Translations under genes and position numbers: made by a program
Notes under the pieces: generated by a model
The model's database searches: none
The model's input: only the letters and a program-made list of their open reading frames with translations
What the model was told of the DNA's origin: nothing
From: Rheum nobile
Lineage: Eukaryota > Streptophyta > Magnoliopsida > Caryophyllales > Polygonaceae
NCBI GenBank assembly: GCA_027886185.1
Contig: WOAB01000226.1
Span: 3,162,001-3,226,000 of the forward strand
Direction of reading: 5' to 3'
DNA: 64,000 bases
Part shown: positions 12,660 to 22,211 of the stretch, in pieces
Layout: each line of letters opens with the position of its first letter
How positions within the stretch are numbered: the stretch's first letter is position 1

Positions 12660-12927
12660 AATTTCCGTGGCAACTTCTCTAGATACGATCTTCACCATCC
12701 TTTTTTGGCGCGTTTGCTCAGGGCTACGTGGCGCGTGATCGGGGCATGATGCGACGCCTCTGCAAATCTTCGCTTCCCTCCATAAATTCAGAGCAGAGGG
12801 AATCGATTAGTCTTCATCCCATCTTCCTTTGCAAGTTTCTTCCGGTAAGCTTCTCGGTCTCTTTCGCCATAGTTTTCTGATTTCTCTAGTCATAGCTCTT
12901 TGATCTCTCTCTCTTTCCATTCTCGAA
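12660..12927 (+). promoter_or_regulatory. Leader or promoter region upstream of the antisense ORF
   Basis: This lies between the Tat 3' LTR and the start codon at 12928. A CATAAATT box occurs near 12782 and a pyrimidine-rich leader follows. The position suggests promoter and 5' UTR for the plus-strand gene, possibly together with the adjacent LTR. This is inference from spacing only. Confidence 0.35.
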
Positions 12928-14873
12928 ATGGTTTCCATCGAGGCTTCTGAGTCGTCGAAGACTCTTTTCGATTCTCGTGAAGGCAAAACTCCTCCTCGTT
13001 TCATTTTGAAGGAGTCGGATGCATTGACTAGCACTTTGTCCCAGGCAGAGCTGGATCAAGTTCTCCAAGTCGGAGGCTTTCCATCGGAGACGGTCGCCAG
13101 GTTGCCTCATCCAGACGAGAGGGCCGATGCGCGTTACGAAGGATGGATTTGCTTCTACGCATACCCGTTTAGAATAGGGCACAAATTTCCTTTCTCTCCC
13201 CTTGTTAGGGATTTTTTAGCCACTTTGGCGCTGGCGCCATGTCAAGTAATGCCTCAGGCGTGGAGAGTTCTTAGGGTTTTAGACCTTGTGAATGTTCAAA
13301 CTGGGGCCGATTTTGATTTTGACGCTCTGTGGTATAACTACTTTATTGGGTGGAAGAGTTCCTGTCGCGTTCAGTTGCGTATCCGACATGGTCGGAAGCC
13401 TTTGGTGCAGAGCCCTGATGTCAACGACCGCGGATGGGGGTCAAAGTTCTTTTTCGTCGAACGTTCTTCTTTGGAGAAGGAGGGAGAGTGTCCGTTTTTA
13501 TTGACAGAGTGGTGGATCGATAGTATGTATTTGTCTTCTCTTTCGCGTATTTTATGTGTCTTAACTCTTGCCTTAACTTTTCTTTTTTGTAGTCCCCGAA
13601 CCAGAAGATCTAGAAGTGAGTAGCCGGTCGGAAGGCTTGTCAAAGATTGTCCTTGAAATTCCCGCGTCTGAAAGAAAGTTCATGAACGTCAACCTGCTGT
13701 CGACGACTCCTGCCTCTCAAGACGACATGTTGAATGTCTCATCGTCTCGTGCAAAAGGTAGATTCTTGACTCCAGGCGTCTTTTACTGTTTTTCATTTTG
13801 TCGTGTACTTTAGGATTTCTCCCTTTTTGTTGTTCTGTCGTGTCAGGTTCCCCTGGTGGTCGATCGAGTGCTCGTTTGAGGGTGGCGTCAGGGAAAAGTC
13901 TGATCGAGCAGAGGAAGGCGGCGGCCAAAGCCGCATCAAGCAAACCGAATCTGGTGGATCTGACAGTTCCAGTCAAGACTGGCTCTAAGAGGAAGGCGAG
14001 CGCTCGCCCTGAAGACGTCAAGGTGGAGGACATCCCTAGGAAAAAGAGTGCGACTGCTGAGGGGGTCGGCAAGATCGGTGTCGTCGGACAGTCGATCGCC
14101 GACCTTTTTCGCGCTCAGGACCCGACTTTAAAGTCGGAAGTTAAGGATGTCTCCCCTCTAGACTGCATTGGTGAAGCGGGATGCTCCGCATGGAGGGTGA
14201 GTTGCCCTTTGTTCTTGTTTTTATGTTTCTTTGTGCTCGACTGCGTTTCTTGATTGTGTTTTTGTGTTGTCGTGTGTATTTCTGTCAGGCCTTCCAGTAT
14301 TTCTTGGGAGCTTACTCCGGTGTTCAGGCGATGCTTGTCAAGGCCGAGGACAGGGCTGCTAGGTCAGAGTCCGACCTTGCGTCTTTGAGGACCAAGCTGG
14401 AGGGAGCGGAGAGTCGCTGCCGTGAGACTGAGCATCGCCTCTCCAAGGAGCTAAAGAGCAGTCAAGAAGAGCTGGTCGCAAGTCGGAGGGAGTTTGAAGA
14501 GTGCCGATCAGGCGTTGAGGAGGAGGTGAGGCGAGCTCGCATTGCCGATGGCCAAATTGCTGGTGACGTTGGGGCTTTTTATGAGGTGAAGTCGCGCATC
14601 AAAATGATCGAGGAGTTCAACAAGGGCAAGCATGAGCTCTGGGACCTGAAAGCGGAGAAGGAGACTCTGGACACCATGTTCCCAAAGGGCGATCCTGGTC
14701 AGGAGCTGTTTTGCTTAGCCGGCGTCGGAGAGGAGGCCGTGGATGAAGACGCCGATGAGGACGAGGCCGATCTTGGTGATGTCGAGCCGACTGATGAGAT
14801 AGCTTCTCTGGAGCCAGCCCCTGCGGAAGGTAATGCCATTGCTCCCGACGCTTTATTTATTTTCTCCGCATAG
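12928..14873 (+). CDS. Spliced antisense ORF of the Tat element (putative gypsy-type transposon protein, Transposase_28-like)
   Basis: I model four exons: 12928-13522, 13593-13757, 13847-14196 and 14289-14873. Every intron has GT...AG ends and all joins keep the frame, giving about 564 residues. Exon 1 carries a conserved-looking region with GHKFPFSPLVRDFL and LAPCQVMPQAWR phrases, resembling the plant family called putative gypsy type transposon (PF04195). Exon 3 is basic, with several RKKS-type stretches. Exon 4 has a long coiled coil (about 14335-14680) and an acidic tail. The gene lies between pol and 3' LTR, opposite in direction to pol, as described for extra antisense ORFs in Tat elements. 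Its function is unknown. A further splice at GCGGAAG|GTAATG near 14830 could change the last residues. Confidence 0.72.
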
Positions 14874-15184
14874 TATGACTTTCTTTGCCCCACCTGTGTG
14901 TGGGTTTGAATATTATGTGTTTTGGCGACCCGTCCACCATCGCGGGTCGCATGATATTTCTGAATGACCGTCGTTAAAAGTCCTATAGATGTGTAGGCAG
15001 ACAATGTGTTTTGGCGACCCGTCCACCATCACGGGTCGCGTATTTGTATAAAGATGCTTTTATTTCGATGCAATTGTATTTTTACATATAGAGTCGTATG
15101 CTAGTTCGTTTCGTACATGTTTGTCGGACCTTCAAGGAAGTTGTCGACGACGTTTTGTATTTCGTGTATGTTGGTTTCACCCGT
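14874..15184 (+). repeat. Region downstream of the antisense ORF with two palindromic repeats
   Basis: A 35-bp sequence occurs at 14916-14950 and again at 15005-15039 with one difference. Each copy contains GCGACCCG, a 10-base spacer and CGGGTCGC, so each can fold into a stem of eight GC-rich pairs. No ORF is credible here. The repeats lie just past the antisense gene, where a 3' end signal would be expected. That role is a guess. Confidence 0.6.
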
Positions 15185-16748
15185 TGATAAGTGCTATTTT
15201 GTACCAATTATCTAAGGGTTATTACCAGGTTTGAGGCGCCATTTGGTTGGATTTTATGCACAATTGGAGATTATGGATTTAGAGTGGAGAAGTGAAGAAA
15301 TCATGGGATTTATAGAGGTTTGAAGTGTATTGAAGAGTAGAAGAACAATGTGCTGAATTCAAATGGTTCTTTCTCTCTACTCAGATGTCCAAATGAAGTG
15401 ATTCCAATTCAAGGAGTTAGATCTTGAAGTCTACTACAAGTCCTCAAAATATGAGCGCAATCAGAGTTGGGAATCAAAAGTTATGGCGTTTTTACTAAAG
15501 TGTCGCAGAAACTGAAAAGTCACCGCCCCGCGCCAGAGCCACCGCGACCCGGCGATGGGTCTCAGAGAAGGATGCCGCCCCGCGGTAGGAAGCACCGCCC
15601 CGCGGTGGGAGTTGGCGCCCCGCGGCCATATGGGCGAATTAATTAATTAAGCGGAAAGCGCGTGAATTGAAAGCATGAAATTGAATTGGAAGATGATGAC
15701 GTCGCCGCGATGTCAGCGATGATGATTTGCATTTGTTGGGCCGAGCGAGATGTGGTAGCAGCTGTTGCACGAGAAGACGGGAATTATTTTCCCTAGTTTC
15801 GTTCGTTTATTTTCTTTAATGACTTTATTATTATTTCCTTTTATTATTTTTACAATCTTTTAGAATTAGGTTAAATACTCTTTGTTAACCTAGTTGACAT
15901 TACGATTAGATTTCAGTTTTGCAGTTTTGAAGTTTCTTTTCTTCCTCCGGGGTTCCAACCCATGGAGAACTAAACACCTTTGTTCTACTAGACGTTTGAA
16001 GCAATACAGTTGATTCGGTTGTGAGATTTCTATTCCTTGTTCTTATTCTTATATGTGTTGGATTGATTCTCTTGGTTATATTGATATTGATTTATGTTGG
16101 TTTATCTAGAGTTGCTAACTAGGTTTATCGATATTTATCATATTGCTAGGATTGCATATAGAGGTTCCGAGTGCATATCTAGTGGCAAACACAATTGTGC
16201 GTATAGGGGTTCCGAGCGTACAATTGTGTGTGAGAATCAATTGCATGTTAAGTAGGGGAGTGAGTACTTGTACGTCTTTCTACTTGCATGTATCCTATAT
16301 CCTTGTGTGTATTTCTATTGCTTTGTTGGTGGTAATATATCCCGGTCTGGTACCGCGTGACAGGCGTGACTGGCGTGTTTTATCATTGGCATAGTAATAA
16401 GTCTATTGACAACTGTGAGAATCAATAGTACTTAAGATCAGGGTGGGAACAACCATAAGAATAGTTAAAGAACTTGGATTTATAGATTTCTATGATCAAC
16501 TTGCATCTCTGTATTGTGGATCTCGTTCTAGTAGAACTACTTTCCCCAACCATATTCTCAAGTCAATTAAACCTGTTTGCTTTGCTCTGCTTGATAATCA
16601 AAACCCCCCTTTGTTACTTTGCATGCTCATAAACACATGAATTGATCACTTCCTCCCTGTGGATTCGACCCTTGATTGCCTCTACTACTTGTTTAGGTTT
16701 GTTAGGATTATTTTATTTGTTTAGGTGTCACGACGACAACGCCTATCA
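15185..16748 (+). repeat. 5' LTR of the gag-only element
   Basis: It starts TGATAAGTGC and ends GCCTATCA, just before the primer binding site. It contains a GC-rich cluster of CACCGCCCCGCGG-like units near 15518-15630 followed by an AT-rich part. Short ORFs inside (near 16143 and 16443) recur in the other LTR and are not genes. Confidence 0.92.
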
Positions 16749-16751
16749 AAT

Positions 16752-16769
16752 TGGCGCCGTTGCCGGGGA
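16752..16769 (+). promoter_or_regulatory. Primer binding site of the gag-only element
   Basis: TGGCGCCGTTGCCGGGGA follows the 5' LTR after three bases. This is the sequence widely seen in Athila and related gypsy elements as complementary to a tRNA 3' end, usually given as tRNA-Asp. Confidence 0.85.
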
Positions 16770-16889
16770 GGCAAGTTTTGATTTTTCTGTGTGTTTGTGT
16801 GTGTGTTACTTTGGTGTGGACCTATCTTACGGTCCGCACCTTTGCTACTGATTTGCTACTTGTTGAAGTTGGTACAGAGACAGGTACGA

Positions 16890-18746
16890 ATGGCTCAAAC
16901 ACTCCGACAATTGACTGTGCCAGATCTGATACAACAGCCCTTGGCTGTAATTATTCCACCCCTTGCTGATGGTGTGACATTGGAGCTCAGATCAGGAGTG
17001 ATACGGTTACTCCCGAGATATTATGGACGAAGTGGAGAAGACCCCATCCTACACTTGAGAAAATTCCACAACGTCATTATGAGCATCAAACCAGCCGACG
17101 TCACTGAGGATCAAATTAAAATGAGAGCCTTCGGGTTCACTCTTAAGGACGATGCTGAGGACTGGTACTATCATCTGCCTGGCGGAAGCATAAATTCATG
17201 GGCTGAGCTACTTAAGGCTTTCCTCACACAATATTTCCCAGCCAAGATGGTGAACGCTTTGAAAAGGGAAATTGCCAGTATTGAACAAAGAGATGAGGAG
17301 ATCCTTTATGAATATTATGAGCGGTTCACACGACTGTGCTCTAGCTGCCCGTTCCATGGTTTTGACAAGAAAGCTCTAGTACTCTATGTCTACAATGGGC
17401 TGCTGGATGATGAAAGAAGAATCATAGATGCTACGTGTGGTGGTAGTATCTTGAATATGACCCCTGATGCAGCCATGACTAGACTTCATGATATGGCTGA
17501 GAGCACAAGAGATTTTGATGAAGCCCCAAGGACCAGAGGAGTTAATGCTGTCAACTCCAATGATGCACATTTATTGCAAGAAATTGCTTCATTGAAAGGC
17601 ATTATTGCGAAGACGGGTAGACAAGAAGCACCTCAACCCCACCTTGTTGAGCTACTAGTAGCTCCCCATGCTAGTAACTCCCTGTCAACTGAAGAGATGC
17701 TCAGGACCTTGACTCAACATTTCACCACTCATGTGCAGAATACCGAGTCAAGCATCAAGGATATAGTAGGTCAGGTGAGCCAGTTGGCGGAGTCAATTAT
17801 ACAGCTCAAAGCAAGGAGGTCGGAGAATCTACCATCTCAAACGGTAGTAAACCCGAGGGAAAACGTTCCTCCCAGTGTTGTAGAGGAGGACGATTATGAG
17901 ATGGAGAAAATAGCTGACCGCCCCGCGTCACCCATCACCGCGACCCGGCGCGACGTCCCAGTTATCTCACCGCCCCGCGGCGAGAATGACCGCGACCCGA
18001 CGACATGCCTCAGTATCTCCACCGCGACCTCACAGCCCCGCGGCAATGACCACCGCCCCGTGGTGAGACCAGAGCAACCCAGCGTCCAAAATCCTAGCTC
18101 TGCTGATGAGGTTTGGGTTGATCATTTTCATCATCAAGAGGTGCTGACTGAAGAGGAGTACTTTTTGAGATATGAGGAGGATTGGAGCGACGATGAGGAG
18201 GAGTGCCATGTTCGCAAAAATACTCTAGAGATAATCGCCCCGGCAGTCCCCGATCCTCTGGAGGCTGCCTATGATGAGTTTACGCATCTCAACTCCTTCC
18301 CTCTTATATCGCCGCAACCCGATATACCATTCCCTGCGGCTCTGAAGGACACCCAAAAGGTGGAGAGCGACAAAGGCTTATTTGACACCTTCAGCGGCTG
18401 CAAGGCAACCACCCCTCTGGTCCATCTGGCGGACATCACCCCTCGCAGCAAGGAAATGTTAAAGGTGTTGGGCTTGATCAAGAAGAAGTCGAGGGGGAAG
18501 CACAAGAAGGAGGCTTTGATTCAAATGGTGAATTTTTCTATGCTGGATTCGGGGCAGGACATACATGTAGCCCCTGAGATGTTGGGTAGGCCATTTATGA
18601 AGATGGCAAGTGCGTTTATGAATATACACAGCGGTCGACCCACAAAGAAGTGCAAGAGCATGGGGGGAGAGGCTCCAAAGGGAATATACAAAGAGGCACC
18701 CCCCAGATCAAGATCCCAGGAGTTTAGTTGCTTTGAGCAACCCTAG
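16890..18746 (+). CDS. Gag protein with truncated protease tail (Athila-like)
   Basis: The start at 16890 (MAQTLRQ) is chosen because it follows the leader and opens the conserved region; an upstream in-frame ATG at 16791 lies in leader sequence. About 618 residues. The gag domain covers roughly residues 30-215, with DWYYHLP, FLTQYFPAKM and YYERFTRLCSSCP phrases resembling Athila-type gag. A middle linker is rich in P and R and contains the same GC motif as the LTR (nucleotides about 17918-18064). Near residues 545-585 the text APEMLGRPFMKMASAF resembles the C-terminal part of an Athila protease, but the catalytic DTG-type motif is not seen. The frame is fully open, unlike neighbouring pol genes, which suggests recent activity or selection on gag. 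Confidence 0.88.
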   Translation: MAQTLRQLTVPDLIQQPLAVIIPPLADGVTLELRSGVIRLLPRYYGRSGEDPILHLRKFHNVIMSIKPADVTEDQIKMRAFGFTLKDDAEDWYYHLPGGSINSWAELLKAFLTQYFPAKMVNALKREIASIEQRDEEILYEYYERFTRLCSSCPFHGFDKKALVLYVYNGLLDDERRIIDATCGGSILNMTPDAAMTRLHDMAESTRDFDEAPRTRGVNAVNSNDAHLLQEIASLKGIIAKTGRQEAPQPHLVELLVAPHASNSLSTEEMLRTLTQHFTTHVQNTESSIKDIVGQVSQLAESIIQLKARRSENLPSQTVVNPRENVPPSVVEEDDYEMEKIADRPASPITATRRDVPVISPPRGENDRDPTTCLSISTATSQPRGNDHRPVVRPEQPSVQNPSSADEVWVDHFHHQEVLTEEEYFLRYEEDWSDDEEECHVRKNTLEIIAPAVPDPLEAAYDEFTHLNSFPLISPQPDIPFPAALKDTQKVESDKGLFDTFSGCKATTPLVHLADITPRSKEMLKVLGLIKKKSRGKHKKEALIQMVNFSMLDSGQDIHVAPEMLGRPFMKMASAFMNIHSGRPTKKCKSMGGEAPKGIYKEAPPRSRSQEFSCFEQP

Positions 18747-20127
18747 TTGAGAAGATTGAGAATTATGTCATGCCATGACAATAATTAAGGCGCTGTCCGG
18801 GAGGCAACCCGAGGTATGTTTTTCTTTCTTTACTTTTCATTCTTTGTTTTTGCATTTTCTTTAGTGTGTTTTGCTTTGTTTTTGTTTTCGACTAACCTGT
18901 AGGGAAGAGACCCATGCCTATTGAAGAAGGTGTTTACCACCAATGTAAGTCTTCTCTTCCCTACACTAAGTCACCCCCCGAAAAAACCTTAAACGGGGGG
19001 CAAAAAAAAAATCGAAAAGAAAAAAAAAAGATCCACCGAGGCCAGCTGTCCAGAGTTTCCCATGGAGATGGTGCGCATCATGTTGTCAAGGAGGAAACCT
19101 TAGCCCTACACATTATTTGGCAACGATGATGGCCCTACAATTGACAGCTGAGGAGGAGGAACACTAGAGCCCCCACCATGATTACATCTGGGCTCCATCA
19201 TGTGTTCCTAGAAGGCCGTGCAACCCCGACATCTTTGCTTTACCACTATTCACCAAAGTGGTTTCCTATGGTTGCACGGTAGAAGAAGACGATGAAGTTG
19301 ATGAAGACACCCGCCCAACACCAGAGACATGGGCATTTATTGAGAAGACCGCCAGCGACACCTTCAGTGTCCAAGCAGCTTAGCGACGTTTGTGAGTTAT
19401 TTTTTGCTTTTCCCTATGCTCTTATTCTTTTGTCTTTCATTACATTGAGGACAATGCAATGTTTAAGCATGGGGGAGAGTTCTATACTTGCTACGTCGCT
19501 GAGGAGAAAAATTAAAAAATGAAAAAAGCCAAAAAATTGAAAAAAGGCATACATAAAAATCATGCGATAGGTCGAAAACCCGAAAGGGCGGCCTAGGTAA
19601 TAAGCAGGTGGCTTGGACCAGCATTAGGCTGGGGTAATATAAGGTCAAGAGTGATGTGATCTTATGTGAGTACATCTATTGGAAAATGAAATGAGTGGCT
19701 TGGTGAAAACCCGAAAGGGCGCCTTGGCAAAATGAGCGAAAAAAGAAGAAGAGTGATTTTAGGATTTCTCATTATTTTTGGCGAGGCGTCATAAGAAGAG
19801 GAGTTATAAGGAGGATTCGGGTAGGTCACTCTAGGAGGCATAAGAAGATAGATGGGAGATAGGATTAGATTTTTTTTGCACTCTATGGTGTTTGGGATAA
19901 GTTTGGGGGAAGTACTCTGCTTTCCTTTTAGCTTGGTTGTGTGGGGTATTGATTGATGTTGTAGTTTATTGTACTGAGCTTATTTGTATTGGTTGCCTGG
20001 AGTTTATTGTTTGGTATGATTCTTGGAGATTGAGTTTTCTATGCTTCCTGAAACCTTGGGGATTGATTGGAGGAGTAGGTTTATTCTAGCTTACTCGAGG
20101 ACGAGCAAGGTTTAAGCATGGGGGATT
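18747..20127 (+). other. Noncoding 3' region of the gag-only element
   Basis: Where pol would be expected there are only short ORFs. A purine run near 19000-19030 and the phrase GAGGACAATGCAATG near 19446 resemble the 3' untranslated region of Athila-type elements. The motif ACCCGAAAGGGCG occurs near 19577 and again near 19710. The run GCATGGGGGA near 20117 directly before the LTR is the likely polypurine tract. Confidence 0.7.
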
Positions 20128-21691
20128 TGATAAGTGCTATTTTATACCACTTATCTAAGGGTTATTACCAGGTTTGAGGCGCCATTTGGTTAGATTTTAT
20201 GCACAATTGGAGATTATGGAGTTAGAGTGGAGAAGTGAAGAAATCATGGGATTTATAGAGGTTTGAAGTGTATTGAAGAGTAGAAGAACAATGTGCTGAA
20301 TTCAAATGGTTCTTTCTCTCTACTTAGATGTCCAAATGAAGTAATTCCAATTCTAGGAGTTATATCTTGAAGTCTACTACAAGTCCTCAAAATATGAGCG
20401 CAATCCGAGTTGGGAATAAAAGGTTATGGCGTTTTTACTAAAGTGTCGCAGAAGCTGAAAAGTCACCGCCCCGCGCCAGAGCCACCGCGACCCGGCGGTG
20501 GGTCTCAGAGAAGGATGCCGCCCCGCGGTAGGAAGCACCGCCCCGCGGTGGGAGTTGGCGCCCCGCGGCCATATGGGCGAATTAATTAATTAAGCGGAAA
20601 GCGCGTGAATTGAAAGCATGAAATTGAATTGGAAGATGATGACGTCGCCGCGATGTCAGCGATGATGATTTGCATTTGTTGGGCCGAGCGAGATGTGGTA
20701 GCAGCTGTTGCACGAGAAGACGGGAATTATTTTCCCTAGTTTCGTTCGTTTATTTTCTTTAATGACTTTATTATTATTTCCTTTTATTATTTTTACAATC
20801 TTTTAGAATTAGGTTAAATACTCTTTGTTAACCTAGTTGACATTACGATTAGATTTCAGTTTTGCAGTTTTGAAGTTTCTTTTCTTCCTCCGGGGTTCCA
20901 ACCCATGGAGAACTAAACACCTTTGTTCTACTAGACGTTTGAAGCAATACAGTTGATTCGGTTGTGAGATTTCTATTCCTTGTTCTTATTCTTATGTGTG
21001 TTGGATTGATTCTCTTGGTTATATTGATATTGATTTATGTTGGTTTATCTAGAGTTGCTAACTAGGTTTATCGATATTTATCATATTGCTAGGATTGCAT
21101 ATAGGGGTTCCGAGTGCATATCTAGTGGCAAACACAATTGTGCGTATAGGGGTTCCGAGCGTACAATTGTGTGTGAGAATCAATTACATGTTAAGTAGGG
21201 GAGTGAGTACTTGTACGTCTTTCTACTTGCATGTATCCTATATCCTTGTGTGTATTGCTATTGCTTTGTTGGTGGTAAGGTATCCCGGTCTGGTACCGCG
21301 TGACAGGCGTGACTGGCGTGTTTTATCATTGGCATAGTAATAAGTCTATTGACAACTGTGAGAATCAATAGTACTTAAGATCAGGGTGGGAACAACCATA
21401 AGAATAGTTAAAGAACTTGGATTTATAGATTTCTATGATCAACTTGCATCTCTGTATTGTGGATCTCGTTCTAGTAGAACTACTTTCCCCAACCATATTC
21501 TCAAGTCAATTAAACCTTTTTGCTTTGCTCTGCTTGATAATCAAAACCCCCCTTTGTTACTTTGCATGCTCATAAACACATGAATTGATCACTTCCTCCC
21601 TGTGGATTCGACCCTTGCTTGCCTCTACTACTTGTTTAGGTTTGTTAGGATTATTTTATTTGTTTAGGTGTCACGACGACAATGCCTATCA
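20128..21691 (+). repeat. 3' LTR of the gag-only element
   Basis: Same length as the 5' LTR and nearly identical. It starts TGATAAG after the purine tract, ends CCTATCA and is followed by the CCCGT target duplication. Confidence 0.92.
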
Positions 21692-22211
21692 CCCGTATGC
21701 TCCGTCGAGTGGGGTTTCACCGTGTGTATGTATGTAGAGCAGGCCTGCGACGTGTTTTGTGTATGTGTTAGTCATGACATTATGCCGGGGAGGTAAGCAA
21801 TATGTTTTATTGCGTAAATGTAATAAGGTGTTATACCTTATGTTTTGTGTAAGGCAGGCGGTGTGCCGACGTGCCTGTGTTGTCATCTCCCCGTGTTCCG
21901 ATCGATCGTGTAATGTAATGTAAGCGCTTTTTTTTTGCGGATGATAGGATCCAATGTAAATGTTGTTATGCATTTGTGTTTTTGTAAGGAGGAAGTCTTC
22001 GCTTAGTGTCAGATGATGATATGTAAAAGGAAATAGCGATGTACATGCGACAACATGCGGTATATATGCGACACATAGCAATGTATATGTGATAGCATGC
22101 GATTTGTATGCGACAGATAGTAATGTATATGCGATAGCATGCGATTTATATGCGATAGACAGTAATGTATATGCGATGTATAAGATTTGTGTGATGTTTT
22201 ACCTCATTGGT
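21692..22211 (-). other. Tat sequence between integrase and the inserted element
   Basis: This is the noncoding 3' part of the Tat element after the pol stop. It has no credible ORF and includes the 42-bp tandem array annotated separately. The CCCGT duplication of the inner element begins at 21692. Confidence 0.6.
22033..22177 (+). repeat. 42-bp tandem repeat, about 3.5 copies
   Basis: Units start at 22033, 22075, 22117 and 22159 (the last partial). Each contains ATGTATATGCGATAGCATGC-like text. Tat and Ogre elements often carry tandem arrays between pol and the 3' LTR, and some satellites arose from them. Confidence 0.85.

Larger units (their letters stand above)
15185..21691 (+). mobile_element. 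Gag-only non-autonomous LTR retrotransposon (TR-GAG type)
   Basis: Two 1564-bp LTRs (15185-16748 and 20128-21691) with TGATAAG...CTATCA ends are flanked by the 5-bp duplication CCCGT at 15180-15184 and 21692-21696. Between them are a primer site, one long gag ORF, a noncoding 3' region and a purine tract. There is no RT, RNase H or integrase, so the element must depend on enzymes made elsewhere. This matches elements described as terminal-repeat retrotransposons with a GAG domain. About 22 LTR differences were counted by eye, so it entered after the surrounding Tat element. Confidence 0.9.

Noticed and set aside
13371..14072. Minus-strand ORFs of 90 and 127 codons opposite the spliced ORF
   Set aside because: They are shadows of the plus-strand exons and cross the predicted introns.
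16143..16640. ORFs of 65-83 codons inside the gag-only element, repeated at 21086-21583
   Set aside because: They lie in LTR sequence and recur only because the LTR is duplicated; no recognisable product.
22033..22177. Short regularly spaced repeats that might suggest a CRISPR-like array
   Set aside because: The units are directly tandem with no unique spacers, and the context is a plant retrotransposon.
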